Below, piece by piece: positions 43,608 to 55,349 of a stretch of DNA of 64,000 nucleotides. Position 1 is the first letter of the stretch, and the number at the start of each line of letters is the position of its first letter. The notes below the pieces were generated by a model, which worked only from the letters and a program-made list of their open reading frames with translations, was not told the DNA's origin and did no database searches. The position numbers and the translations under genes were made by a program. Source of the stretch: Plasmodiophora brassicae (Eukaryota > Endomyxa: Phytomyxea > Phytomyxea > Plasmodiophorida); the NCBI GenBank assembly GCA_036867785.1, contig CP145414.1, positions 496,001 through 560,000 of the forward strand, written 5' to 3'.

Positions 43608-46287
43608 CTAAGCAGCCCGGGCCTGGTTCTTTGCATCAGCCTGGTTCTCGGACGAAGGATCCTCCGCCGGATCTCCTTCACCATCGTTCTGGGCAGATTC
43701 GATGGTTGCAGACGAAGCGAGGGCGGCTGCTAAAGCAATATCTTCGCCACCAAACACTACATTCGTTGGTTCAGAATCGAACTTCCTTGCAGACAGTACC
43801 ACTGGACCCACCTTTCCGGACCTCATTATCGAACGAACTTTCAGGAGCTGGCGTGACGGTGCCGCTGCTTGGAACGCTGCCGACGCTGCTCGCCAAATCG
43901 TCGAGTACAGATGACGATCGCTCATCGACGGTGTCCCCAGATGGACAATGAGGATCCGTATCATTCTTCAAGGTTGGTTGAACGCGGACTGGAGAAATTA
44001 AGACTTCCGACTGCGATCGAGACAACTCAGGAATGAACGACAGCAGCGAATCCTCATTTGCGTGCCTAAAGGCATGAGAATGTTCCAACCTGGCACGGAG
44101 AGGATCAGTTCACCGAAGCATGCTCACCGGATAGATCTGCGATACATACGAGATTGGGAGGACCTCAGATGAGGGGTCACCAGTTGAGCCTGTTTCAGAC
44201 AACTGCTGCCTTCGGCGGATCTCGTCACCAGTGAGGGCGCCTTGCGACAGCAGGAACTGGGCTGTGTTGTGGTGTCGTCCAGCCAAAGCGTCGTCAAGCG
44301 GGGTGCGGCCCCAACGATCCATTGGAGACAGGACCGTCTCGTCCGGAACGGACGACAGAGAGCCATCCTTATCATCTTCAGCTGCGCCCAGTAACGATGC
44401 TACAATGTAGCGAACACATTCCAGGGAACCTTCCGCGCAACTCAAATGCAGCGCGGTTCTGTGACATTGGATTTAGTTTCCAGGATACGCGTTCAAACGT
44501 CTGGTACCATACCTCGAATCGTAGTCGGAAACGTCAAGAGCCACCCCTCGCCCAATCAGCCTTTGCATCTCCTTGATGTCACCGGCCGCGGCAGCGAAGA
44601 GCAGAGCGACGGTGTCGGCTGTTCGCTGCCTCGGGTCACGAATATTAGTCTCGGACCCAAACTGTACGAGCAACTCAGAAATGGCAACAATGACACATGA
44701 TGGGCAGAGACGGACCTCTTTGCTCGTCACAATGGAATCGAACATGTGGAAACGGAAGCGCGCAACAATCGACTGTGCGTACTGCACACCACGCGCCGAG
44801 TTGAAGTTGGCATCCAGACGAGGGCTATAGATGGCGATTCCCATCAGGTTAGGAATGACGAGATAGACAACACCAGAGACCTGGGAGGCAACGTCAGCTA
44901 AATCGGACGGCGCTCCCATGCGCAATGTTCCAACCCCTGATTTTGCAGGAACGCCAACAGAGAACTGCCATTCGCCACTGTAATCGTACATGCCTGCACA
45001 TAAACTATGAGTTCGTCATCATCGGGCAGGACGGCATGGGCGCGCATACCAGTACTCAGCATCAAGGACAGGCAGTTGCGGACCGTCTCCGATTTGAAGA
45101 TTCTCTCGTCCGTAAACGGGTTGACGCCGCCGGCGGCCAGTGCCGCAGCCAGCGTGGCCATGCGTTCCGTGTCCGCCTCGATGGCGCACGTTTGGAAGTA
45201 GAAGTCAAGCGTTTGCTTCAGATTGGTTTCCGATGGGAAGCAGCCCGCGTCCTGCATCATGTATGTCAGGCACCAGTTGCGAGAAGCGGTTTCTTTCTCG
45301 CTTAAGTAAGTAGAGTTGGAGAAATCGGGCTTTTTGTCTCCAAATAACTTCTTCCAAACAGAAAGCAAAGACTTGAAACGTTTCGACATAGACTGTTGGT
45401 TCTCCATCAGCAAGGCGCAGATCATGATGGCACCGCTGTTGATCATCGTGTTGTGTGGGATGGCGCGCGGTCCGTTCTTGAACCTGGACGGGTCCACTGC
45501 CTTCAGGGCAAGCGAGTTGAACGGCAGACCAGACGGCTCACGACCAACATGCTGATGCACATAGTCCAGCCTGTCCGGCATGCGGGTTAGATCCAACGTA
45601 CTCTCCACACAGGTACACTATCGTACCCTTTTTCCTGGACCGCCATCATGTACGAAATAGGCTTAGCGGTCGACTGAACCGTGAACAAAGCGGTATGATC
45701 TCCATGCGCTATCCACATACAATCAGTCTGGAGGAAATCGAACCGCACCGACTATGCAACTTACACCACGTTTGGCCATCGACAGTACAGACGGAGATGG
45801 CAAACTTGTCCGGATCGACACTCTTCAGTTCGGGAATATATTCTGCGACGTTGCCGGATCGGTTCTCGACAATCACGTCGAACATGTCAGCGAGTTTCTC
45901 GGTGAACCCGACGAAATCGGGGACGACCAGCATGCCCGAGATGGCTTTGTGGATCAGTGTGATGTTCGCGTGCGTAACCTGAGCGAACACTTCAAGATCG
46001 AGCTCGACATTGAAAAGGACGCCGTTCAGCTCCTGCAGTTTCTCGTAGGTCTCCGCCAGGCGCGGATCCTTGTCGATATGGATGCCAGCCGTCCTTAGGT
46101 GATCAATAAGCTGGAGCGACCCGATGCGACCAGTACTGTCTACGTCAAGGGCCTGGAACGTCAACGCGACCGGTCGCGAAATGCGCTTCTTGCGGCACTG
46201 CTCCATGCCACGGGCGTCGCTGCTGGGCGCACCCCAGAACTCATTATCCGTCCCCGAACGAACGCGCATGCAGACCCTGTAGGACAT
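43608..46287 (-). CDS. GLS: Kidney-type glutaminase with EF-hand-like and ankyrin regions
   Basis: The N-terminal exon carries the EF-hand-like bundle seen in animal glutaminases (LTFQALDVDSTGRIGSLQLI, GIHIDKDPRLAETYEKLQEL). The beta-lactamase-like core follows: GNVAEYIPELKSVDPDKFAI, then FTVQSTAKPISYMMAVQEKG with the catalytic Ser-x-x-Lys. Next are HVGREPSGLPFNSLALKAVD, NTMINSGAIMICALLM, RNWCLTYMMQDAGCFPSETN and ALAAGGVNPFTDERIF, then WQFSVGVPAKSGVG. The ankyrin part has SCAEGSLECVRYIVASLLGA and RWGRTPLDDALAGRHHNTAQ. A 24-base intron at 44090-44113 (GTGAAC to TGCCAG) joins MLR to LEHSHAFRHANED. A low-complexity Ser/Asp tail of about 140 residues then ends at 43608; it is longer than in animal proteins. 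The enzyme releases ammonia from glutamine to give glutamate, usually in mitochondria. The start is approximate and no clear transit peptide is visible. Confidence 0.92.
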
Positions 46288-47613
46288 GTCAATGACCCTG
46301 GAGGCGCGATCCGCGTTGCCGCTGGCGCGTACGCACCAGTTCCTGCTGTGATACCGCCGCTACTAGACAATCGCTCGTACCGCCGCCGAACCAACGCGAT
46401 TGACAATGAAGGAGACCGGTCTACCCGCGCACTAATTTAGCGACCCAGTTGCGCTTTATATAGATTGTCGCCCATGTCTCGGAGTTGCCGCGCGCGACAA
46501 TGCGTGACAGTGAGACGAGGCCGAGCCCGCAGTTTCCACCACCCCTCAGGATCAGAACGTTACACTGGCCACTGGGAATAATCTCGGACTTGTTTGCGCA
46601 CGTGCACGAGAATAGGTCGGGGAGCAACCGGAATTTTGCTGACGGATTCGAACGCTTGGCGATTTTTGGCGTCTCTGGTCATCAAGCTCGAGCCAAGGGG
46701 AGCCTGCGTCGCCTTCCTGCACGCAGGAACCGCTACAGGCGACGGCAATGCTGACCGTATAATAGACGAGGTTGCTCGAACTGCTGATTCTGGGGTGGTA
46801 GTCCATCCACTTTATTTGCAGTATACGTCCGAATCAGCGCTCCTTATCTATCCCCGTGCATTATACGCCAATGGAAATGCTCGGCGGACTCGTTTGCGTG
46901 AAAGTGATCAGAGAGTCCAAGCGTGAAATGGACGCGACCTGCCCTCGCAGGGTACTACCCTTTCTGCCGGTTGGATCCCATACCGTGCGCCACGAATTCC
47001 GTGAGACGCCGAGAAGGTTCTCAAGCTCGGGCTATTTATGGTACGGTACCGTATGCCGCAGCGCATGCCAGTCAGTCGACGATAGTTGGGAAGAAACCAT
47101 TATCGAAATGGGAAGCTTGACCCTGTGCTAGTACGACACGTACTACGTGCATGACTGCGTTGGGTCTCTATACGGGTGCCAGAACGCGCCCTGTTGGCGA
47201 CGCTGCGCAACGGCTCATGGTTCGTTCGTTAGGCACAACAGCGCCACATAACCACAGAGTACGAATGCCGAAATGTCGATGAGGGTTCGTGACATGCGAG
47301 GTCTAGGGGCCTGTTCACTGTTCGGTTTCGGCGCTACGCCAAGGTTCGGCACGGCTGGTCGCTGTCGTGATCATGCGCCCCCGTCTGGAAAAACAGGGGC
47401 CCATCCGGATCGGTGTCACCAGTTGATAAAGTGCTGGTCCCGCAGCTTGAAAACGTCTCGGCACATCGTGACCAATAGGGGTAGGCATCTTCCATGCATG
47501 TCGTGCGCACGAATCAACCAGCAGAGATGGTTGGCGAACCAGGTGGTATACGCCGACACGAGAGCAGCGTCTGCATCGTGGACCTCTGCGTTGGACGTGT
47601 CCGAACCAGAAGC
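46288..47613. other. Long intergenic stretch, nothing recognised
   Basis: About 1.3 kb with only short open frames. The longest, plus strand 46594-46926, reads TDSNAWRFLASLVIKLEPRG and looks more protein-like than most but has no motif I know. The poor coding signal contrasts with the packed neighbours. It could hold a fast-evolving small gene, a decayed gene or a non-coding RNA. No tRNA-like cloverleaf or repeat was seen by eye. Confidence 0.3.
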
Positions 47614-49080
47614 ATGCCGTCGCTCTGGACCCGGGTCATGATGACACCTGAATTGCGCAAGACAGGAGACGGGGCATCCCATGCGCCGTTCCAGGTCGAC
47701 TGGTGGGAACTGTTCTTTGACCTCATCTTCATTGGCGTCGCCATCGGCCTCGACGATGCAGTTGTCGTGACGCTCTCCGACCCGCAGCCCATCTCCGTCG
47801 CGTTTACCATTCTCGTCTCGTTCGTCTTCACTCTGCTCTGGTTCGACTTCACACTTTGTAAGGGGCATTGTCGTCCGTCTCTGCGATGATTGCTGACACC
47901 CATCGCAGATTTCAATCGTTTTGAGACGAAGGGCGACGTCTACACGACGAATTCGCTGTTCCTGTACGCCCTGTCCATCGTCCTCATGAGCGTATCGATC
48001 GGCCATATCCACAATGGGCTCGGTTTGCGTTTCTGCCTGTTCGCGTCCATGTCGTGCGTTAGCATGGCCCTGGTTTACGTTCCGATCTGCTTGCGCGGCG
48101 GCCCCGGCGAGTACGTAACCACACGTTTGCATTCCGCGTCGGCATCACTGTTAAAAGGAATCGTTTAGACGCCAGTTCGCCCGCATGCGCATCATGCTAC
48201 TAGCTGTCGACTGTGCGCTGTGGATCCTGGCAGGATCCCTGTGGGGGTTCCCACAAATCCAGGTCGCCGTCGTCGCCATCATCATCATCAAAGTGTTCTC
48301 CGTCGAGTTTGTATTCACGGGCGACTCGTTCCGCCTGTCACGAAACCCTATCCATCTGGTCCGTCCTCAGCAATTCAACAGCGCAGTCGCAATGCCCTGA
48401 TCGTACGCCAGAGCGATCGCCACTACACCCTTGTGCTCGTCTTCCTCGGTGAGATTCTCGCGAAGCTGATCCGGACGCGGCCGTCTACAATGTCGCCAGC
48501 GCAACTCGGTGCCTTGGTCCTGTCGTTCCAGATCTGCTTCACAGTCAAACAGCTCTGTACTCTTGATGTGTCGATGAGCTGAACCCGGGCCGGTTCACTG
48601 ATTGCTGCCCAATTTGCAGGTCATGATTGTGCACCACGGTCCCATGACGAGATGGCGTTGAGCATGTCGCTAGCCAGGGGCATCGCCTTCACATGTGCGC
48701 ATCTGCTTCTTCCGGTTGCCTTGCTGGCCCTCAGCAACGGTCTACAACGCATCATGGAGCAGGCGAGCCGGACGACGACGCCGACGTCCACGGTCTACCT
48801 CGTCACCATCTCCTACGTCGTCGTCCTGGCCATCTTCAAGTGCATGCGCCGCCTGCACCCGTTCCAGCACCGCTCGGCAGCCGTCTGGGCGACCCGCATC
48901 TCCATCATCGCCATCATGACGGCCACCCTGTTGGTCACCGGCCATCGCCTGCCGCCGCTCGTCGTCGCTGGCACGATCGCCGCCGTCGGGTTCGGCCTCG
49001 CCCTGTTCGACCGGCTCGGCTTCGACCTGCCCAGCCATCGTCGTCGCCCGAACGCCGACTGCACCCCTGTTGCCATCTGA
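47614..49080 (+). CDS. LtrA-like multipass membrane protein
   Basis: It starts MPSLWTRVMMTPELRKTGDG and then shows VDWWELFFDLIFIGVAIGLD, the hallmark ELFFDL motif of the LtrA family. Multiple membrane helices follow: VAFTILVSFVFTLLWFDFTL, then after an intron YALSIVLMSVSIGHIHNGL, MRIMLLAVDCALWILAGSLW, and QSDRHYTLVLVFLGEILAKL with the second family motif (R-H-x-x-L, then L-G-E). Later helices are MALSMSLARGIAFTCAHLLL and AVWATRISIIAIMTATLLVT. The bacterial founder is linked to growth at low temperature, but the biochemical role is unknown. The family is common in bacteria and scattered in fungi and protists. About four short introns show it is nuclear and settled, even if acquired. The first of the in-frame ATGs was chosen. 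Confidence 0.83.
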
Positions 49081-49317
49081 CACGTCGTGATACGGTCGGG
49101 GTCCCTCCCGGTCACCCTGCCGGGCACACGTAATCATTTCATCCACTACAATGGCGTTGCTGGCCGCAGCGCGGGTGGCGAATGGCGACCGCGGGGGTTA
49201 CCTAGACGATCGTTGTCGTGTACGCCGGCCCATCGGATGCGGCATGGTTCTGTGACGAACGGCGGCGCTCTGTGAAGCCGCACGCAGAGGTGCAATGGGC
49301 TGCCGGGTGCACGACGA

Positions 49318-52300
49318 ATGACGTCCCGGTTGGCGTTGGCAGCCAGGCGGACGGCGGCCGTCGTCGACGATACGGCCGGGCGCACGCCCCAGCCTCACCC
49401 GCGCGATGGGTCGGATGCGGCGCCTGGGAAGGCGGCGGCGGCGGCTGTGGCGCCTGAACCCGACCTGGAGGCAGCGATCCGGGACGCGAGCAGCGGCGCT
49501 GGTGACCAGGACCGCGATAAGCCACGTCGTGTGATTCGCATCGGCGATGAGGATACCGCCCGATCCTTTTGCAACAACAAGGTTCGGGAGGGTCAGCGTT
49601 CCGCGTGCTCAGGCCCATGACGCGTTGGGCCAGGTCAATACGTCAAAGTACACCATGGTGAACTTCGTCCCGAAGTGCATGTTCGAACAGTTCTCCCGGG
49701 TTGCCAACTGCTACTTCCTTGCCGTCTCCATCATCCAGGTTCGGTCCCCAGCGTTGGGTCGGGACTTCCAGCGCTCACCCGGAGTAAGGTCTCCACGACA
49801 CTGTCGCCCACTAGCAAGTTCGCCACCCTAATCCCATTGCTCTGTGTCATATTCCTGTCCCTGGTCAAAGAGGTAACGTCCCAGGAGGTTCCACATAATG
49901 CCGCCTGTGTGACATAGCTATGGTTGCTTAGTTCCTCGAAGACTGGAACAGGCATGAGGCAGACGACATGGTAAACTTCAGTGAGGTGGACGTTGTGGAA
50001 TTCGGTACGTTATCGTAGCGATGACCACATTGTTGAGCGGCGACATGATTGGTCGGTTCATGATGACAGGAAACCGGGAGGGACCTCGTCTTCGAACCGT
50101 TTTCAGCAGCGACGTTCGGGTCGGCGACGTCCTGCAGATCTCGGATGGACAGTCGATTCCCGCCGATTCTATATTGCTATCGACGTGCATACCTAACGGC
50201 ATTGGCTTCATTGAAACGTCGAACTTGGACGTTCGTCCCTTCAGGAGTCGCTTCACCTGCCGGGCTCTGAACTTGGATTCCAGGGAGAGACCAATTTGAA
50301 GATCCGGCAAGCGGTGCCTCACTGTGCGCAGATCATAACGAACGCTCGCGATGCATCACGTTTACGTGGTACCGCCCGGCAATGCCTCTGGTGCTGTCTG
50401 GGCAGCCGTTGACACTCGTCTGTCTACCTTGTTTGCAGGTGTCGTCACCTGTGACCAGCCGAATGCCAACATCCACCGGTTCGACGGGATGATGTTCCTA
50501 GATGGCGTTTCCTCGCCTTGTCCGATCAACGCGAACAACATCATCCTTCGGGGGGCAGCGCTTCGCAGCACCGAAACGGTCTGTCGTTACCTCTGCGGGG
50601 TGACTCCTGGTGATCCCGCTAATGAACCGTCAGGCGTTCGTCCTCGTTGTGTACACCGGATCCGATTGCAAACAGGCACGAGACGCCAGACCAATGCGGA
50701 CGAAGTCGTCAAATGTGGAACGGCTGGTCAACCGGGTTATTGTGTTCATCCTGCTCGGCGTTTGCGCGCTCTGTGCCATCGCGACGATCGGGTTTGCCGT
50801 CTGGACATCGCAGAACAAACTCGCCTGGTACAAGTACTGCCAAACGGCTGACGTTCATGTTCTCACCGTCAGACAGGTATGTGCCCTTTGTGTCAGCGAC
50901 AACGTCATCCGACGTCCTGTCAAGCCTGATCACGTTCCTGATTCTGTTCAACAACCTTGTGCCCATCTCCCTGTACCTAACATTGGAGGTTGTGAAATTT
51001 GTCCAAGCCAAGCTCGTCGAATGCGACATCCGCCTGTTCCATGCGCATACGTACGCCGATCAGGTTGCCCATGTCGGCTCCACCCACTGATGTCGTAGTA
51101 CGCAGGCGACAGCGAGCGTATGCGCGAACATCCGCCTTGAACGAGGATCTTGGCCAAATCGAGTATATCTTTTCTGACAAGACCGGTATAATGCAATGGC
51201 GGTTGCCATGAATTTGTCAGGGTTCCCATACTTGTGCTGCAGGGACGCTGACGAGAAACCAGATGGTGTTCAAGCGCGTCTCCATCGGTTCCAAGGTCTA
51301 CGACGCCATTGTCCCGTCGAACGGATATCACGGCAAGCGTGTCCACTTGGATCAACCGTCGTCGTACCAAGCACAAAGTCGGTCGATCCCGCATGATGCC
51401 TTGTGAAATTCGCGTCCTTATGCGCTCGGGAATGCCCTAGGAGTGTCCCAGCGCCGTAACGAAGGGGAGCCGAAGGTCCTCAAGGGACCCATGCTGGTGA
51501 TGCACCTGAAGGCCAACCAGACCCATTCGACAACAATCCGGGACACGTTACGCGTCATGAGCGTTTGCCATAGCATATTTCCAGAACGGGTCGGATGCGT
51601 TGCGACGACAATGTAAAGGGCTGACGTCTGACATAGCCGTTTACAGCACAACCGGGATGGGAACATTATCCTGAAGTACAAATCGATATCGGCGGATGAA
51701 GACGCGCTGGTCAGAGGCGCCTTCGCCTACGGGTATGAGACGCAGACGGGTTTTCGGGAATGGACGATGAGAACCACTCAGTGTGCCTCTTACAGGTACG
51801 AGCTTGAGTTCCGCGATTCGAAGTACATCGGCGTGTGCGCTCTGGGCGAGCACCAACGGTTCCGCGTCCTGAACATCAATGAGTTCACGCCTGCGCGCGC
51901 CTGCATGAGCATGGTCGTCATGACACCCGAAGGCACCATCGAGTTATACTGCAAGGGGTCCGACCGCGTCATCATTGAATCGTTGGGCCCCGATCAAACT
52001 GTCAGTGTGACCACCACAAAGAAGCACCTGAAGGTAACCGAGGAGTAATCACTCATTGGTGCTGCGTATGCGTCTCAAACCGTCTCGAAGCATTTCGCTG
52101 TGGCCGGCCTTCGAACGCTAACGCTGTCGAAGGCTGTTCTGGAGCCGGGGTTCTACAAGGAATGGAATAAGCGATTTCAAACGGCCCTGTCACAGGGCGT
52201 TAGTGTCAGTAGCCTCGCTTGACATATGCAATCCGTACATGAAGGCGCGCTGCTAACGAGAAGCCGGCATTAGGGACCCGGCATGGACAAGCTGGCGTCA

Positions 52301-54618
52301 GAGATTGAATGCAACCTGCAACTGCTGGCAGTTACCGCGATCGAAGATTGTCTCCAAGTGGGAGTGCCCCGAACGATCAGTCTTCTCAGCAGCGCTGGCA
52401 TCAAAGTACGCCTGAGACCGTTGCCGGGGGCGCCCACCACGTCTCTGACGTTACGACAGATGTGGATTCTGACGGGTGATAAAATCGAGACGGCGATCAC
52501 GATCGGGTGCAGTTGCAATCTGATTACACCCGACATGACGCGCCTGGAGCTGTCCGCCGACTCCATCCCGAATCTGTCCGACCTGCTTGCCATGTTCTCC
52601 AAGGTCATCTGGAAGGGCACACCATGCGCGCTCATTGTCGATGGGCAGGCTCTGGTCTGTGATCGCTCCCCCTCCCCCTTCTGGCCTGCTGACGATACCT
52701 GATGCGGCTGTTTTCCAGGACGTGATCCTGCAGGACGAATGCCTGTGCGACATCTTCTTCAGGACGTCAACCCGATGTCGCGCTGTTCTGGCCTGTCGAG
52801 TGACCCCTCGCCAGAAGGTTCGTCATGATGGCTGGCCACGAGGTCCGGGTTCCCTAAACGTTTGCGTCTACTGACAGGCTGCTGTGGTTCGGCTGGTGAA
52901 GCGGGCGACGCCCTCACCGTTAACTTTAGCGATCGGCGATGGGGCCAACGACGTTCCGATGCTGCAGGAGGCGGATATAGGGGTGGCCATTGCCGGCAAC
53001 GAAGGAATGCAAGCCGTTCGGGCATCGGATTTCGCCATCGGTCAGTTCAAGTTCCTGGCGCGCCTTCTGCTCGTCCATGGAACATGGAGCTATCGGCGAA
53101 TATCCAAAGTTGGCAGAATCCCATGTCACTGTGTTGCCTCTTGTTGACGCCACTCAGGTAATCCTATTGTCATTCTACAAGAACATTGCCCTCGTCCTGA
53201 CCATGTTCTACTACTGCGCCTACAACGGGTAACGTATCGGTGTTTGACTGGTATACGAGGTGGCGATTCAGTCGCCAACGAACAGGTACTCGGGATCGTC
53301 GTTGTACAACGCGTGGCTGTCGGGCGGGTGGAACGTGGCGTTCACGTTGTTTCCCGTCGTGACGTTTGGCGTCCTGGACAGAGACCTGGAGGTTACCACG
53401 ATCTTGCAGTACCCGAAGGTCTACCTTCGTGGCCAGTTCCACAGACTATTTAATGTCCGGGTCTTTCTGCAATATGTGGCCACAGCCCTGATCCATTCCC
53501 TGATCGTCTTCCTCTTTGGCGTCTACGGTTCCAGCGTCGGGACCGTTGATGTGTATTTCCGATACGCTATTGAAATCCTGCTCGGCCAGGACTGGAATAT
53601 GGACATGGACCTGCTGGGCATCCTGATCAACGGGTCGTTGGTCCTTGCAGTCAACACAAAGATGGCAATGGAGACGCAGTACTGGACGGTGGCCCACCTG
53701 GCCGCCATCTTGGGCTCCATCACATTCTGGTTCGTACAAACGCATTGCAGGCCTGGATTGTGGGACGAATCGTTAACCCTGGTACAGGGTGTCCTTCATT
53801 GTTATCTATTCCAGTATGAGCTTGGGCGATTTCTACGGTATGGCCGCGATCATGTTCAGTAACCCAATGTCGTACGCCATGCTCGTGCTATGCGCGACCA
53901 CCATTTTCATCCTGGAGCTGGGTGCCCAATGCGTCCAGTCCATGCTATACCCTGACCCATGCACCATCGTACGAGAAGTCAAGCGTATGTCCAGTGATGC
54001 AGTATGGTCTCCGTTGCTGGCGTTGGGATCTGAAAGTGTGGCAGTCGATTCGACGTTCGAAGTCGAGAAAGGCGCATCGAGAACGACAGGTGCTGAAGAG
54101 GAAGAAGACGACGTGTTCTTCGAGGAAGATCATGGCCTATTACCCACGAATAAGAACGCCATAGCTGCAACCGAAGAAGATAACGCGATGGGGCAACTTC
54201 TCTCCAGCTTTGCGTTTTCCTACCCGACTCTCGAATCTGCCACACAGGTCGACCGGATTCGCCCCTCGTTGTTGCATACCTTTGATTGCCTGCCGACAGA
54301 TACAAGAACAAAAAGAATACCGGGACAGGCACAAGAAGAATGTGAGCCAAACGAGACACTGCTAGTCTGGAAACTGACACAGGTTCGCAGAAGCGAAAGG
54401 GGAAGAAGAAAGTGGATTCCGACTCGAGTGTGAACCAGAGCGTCGAGGAACCCGTCTTCATCATCAACGGGCCAACTGTCGAAGCGCTCATGTACCTGGC
54501 CAGGCAGATCGAAGAGGAGGAGTCGCGGGCCAGGCGATCGTCGCTGACGCGTACGTCGTCCAAGGTGAATAGTGGCAACATGAAATCGTCCGATTCGAAA
54601 GGTTCCGGTGATCAATAA
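49318..54618 (+). CDS. P4-type ATPase (phospholipid flippase)
   Basis: A long multi-exon gene starting [20 protein letters not shown], with an Ala/Pro-rich cytosolic lead. Family blocks follow: [72 protein letters not shown], and ETSNLD joined by an intron to GETNLKIRQ. The phosphorylation site DKTGTLT is split by an intron (IFSDKTG, GTATAATG to GTGCTGCAG, then [12 protein letters not shown]). The nucleotide domain has [12 protein letters not shown] and [15 protein letters not shown]; the hinge has [18 protein letters not shown] and [19 protein letters not shown]. The membrane part includes [20 protein letters not shown]. All catalytic motifs are intact. P4-ATPases move aminophospholipids to the cytosolic leaflet, mostly with a Cdc50 partner. 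The C-terminal tail contains [13 protein letters not shown] and a Ser-rich end; the last exon joins are uncertain. Confidence 0.93.
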
Positions 54619-54780
54619 CTCAGCCTTAGCATTCTATTTATTACATCCAGTGTGATTTCATTCGGATCCCTTCGCCACCCAATGGTAACGAGCTGTGGGT
54701 TCGGATCTCTACGATAATAGTAGACCACCAACCGTACAGACGAGAACTTCGCTGCGGATCCTTGGTATGTTTATTATAAT

Positions 54781-55033
54781 TTATCGCCGGCGCTGATAGG
54801 GCTCCTTGGCTCCCACCTGCCCGTTGGAGTTGACCCTTTCAAAGCTCCATTCGATCTGGTAAGACGTTGGCTAGTTTCGAATGCACGGCGATATGCGGTC
54901 ATGGCTCCCAGTCTTGCTGTTCGGATCTGTGACATACTCTCGGGACTTGCTCATCGGCGACAGTGCGACCGGCAGGCGCGGAGGAGGCCAGAGCCAGAAC
55001 GCCGACCACAATTAACCGTGTCGGCTCTTTCAT
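54781..55033 (-). CDS. Tiny secreted protein, about 58 aa, two exons
   Basis: Exon 1 starts MKEPTRLIVVGVLALASSAP, a signal peptide probably cleaved after SAPAG, and ends VADEQ. A GT-AG intron of about 75 bases (GTCCCGAG to GAAACTAG) joins it in phase to PTSYQIEWSFERVNSNGQVG and AKEPYQRRR with TAA. The mature peptide would be about 35-38 residues, with no cysteines and a basic C-terminus. I know no family. It is found only by allowing splicing, so expression data would be needed. It converges with the P4-ATPase gene. Confidence 0.45.
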
Positions 55034-55349
55034 ACCGATGGCCGTCGACTGGATCGGGGCAGACAGGAGTCGGTCTGCCGGACCCGAGCCGCGTTCGTGT
55101 TTGGAGCAACCTGCTGGCAAACGCGAACGAGTGCCCCAGAGACGACAGTAACATGGATAGCTGGGCCAACGCTGTCGCCTCCCGATCAGACGCAGGACAG
55201 CATGACGACTTCGCAAAGGCGATATCGAAACGACGGTTCCCCCAAGACGGTCCCTGATACGGCCCACCACCCGATTCTCCATAGCCATGGATCTCATAAC
55301 GTGGACTATAAGAAGAATCAGTTAGGTCAGAGGTAGCCAGGTGTCGTGT
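55034..55349. other. Intergenic, nothing recognised
   Basis: About 315 bases between two minus-strand genes; likely promoter of the small secreted gene and 3' end of the SPATA20-like gene. Confidence 0.3.

Noticed and set aside
51170-51260. Apparent loss of the P4-ATPase phosphorylation motif (DKTGI followed by a stop)
   Set aside because: A GT-AG intron inside the motif restores [13 protein letters not shown] in frame, so the site is intact.
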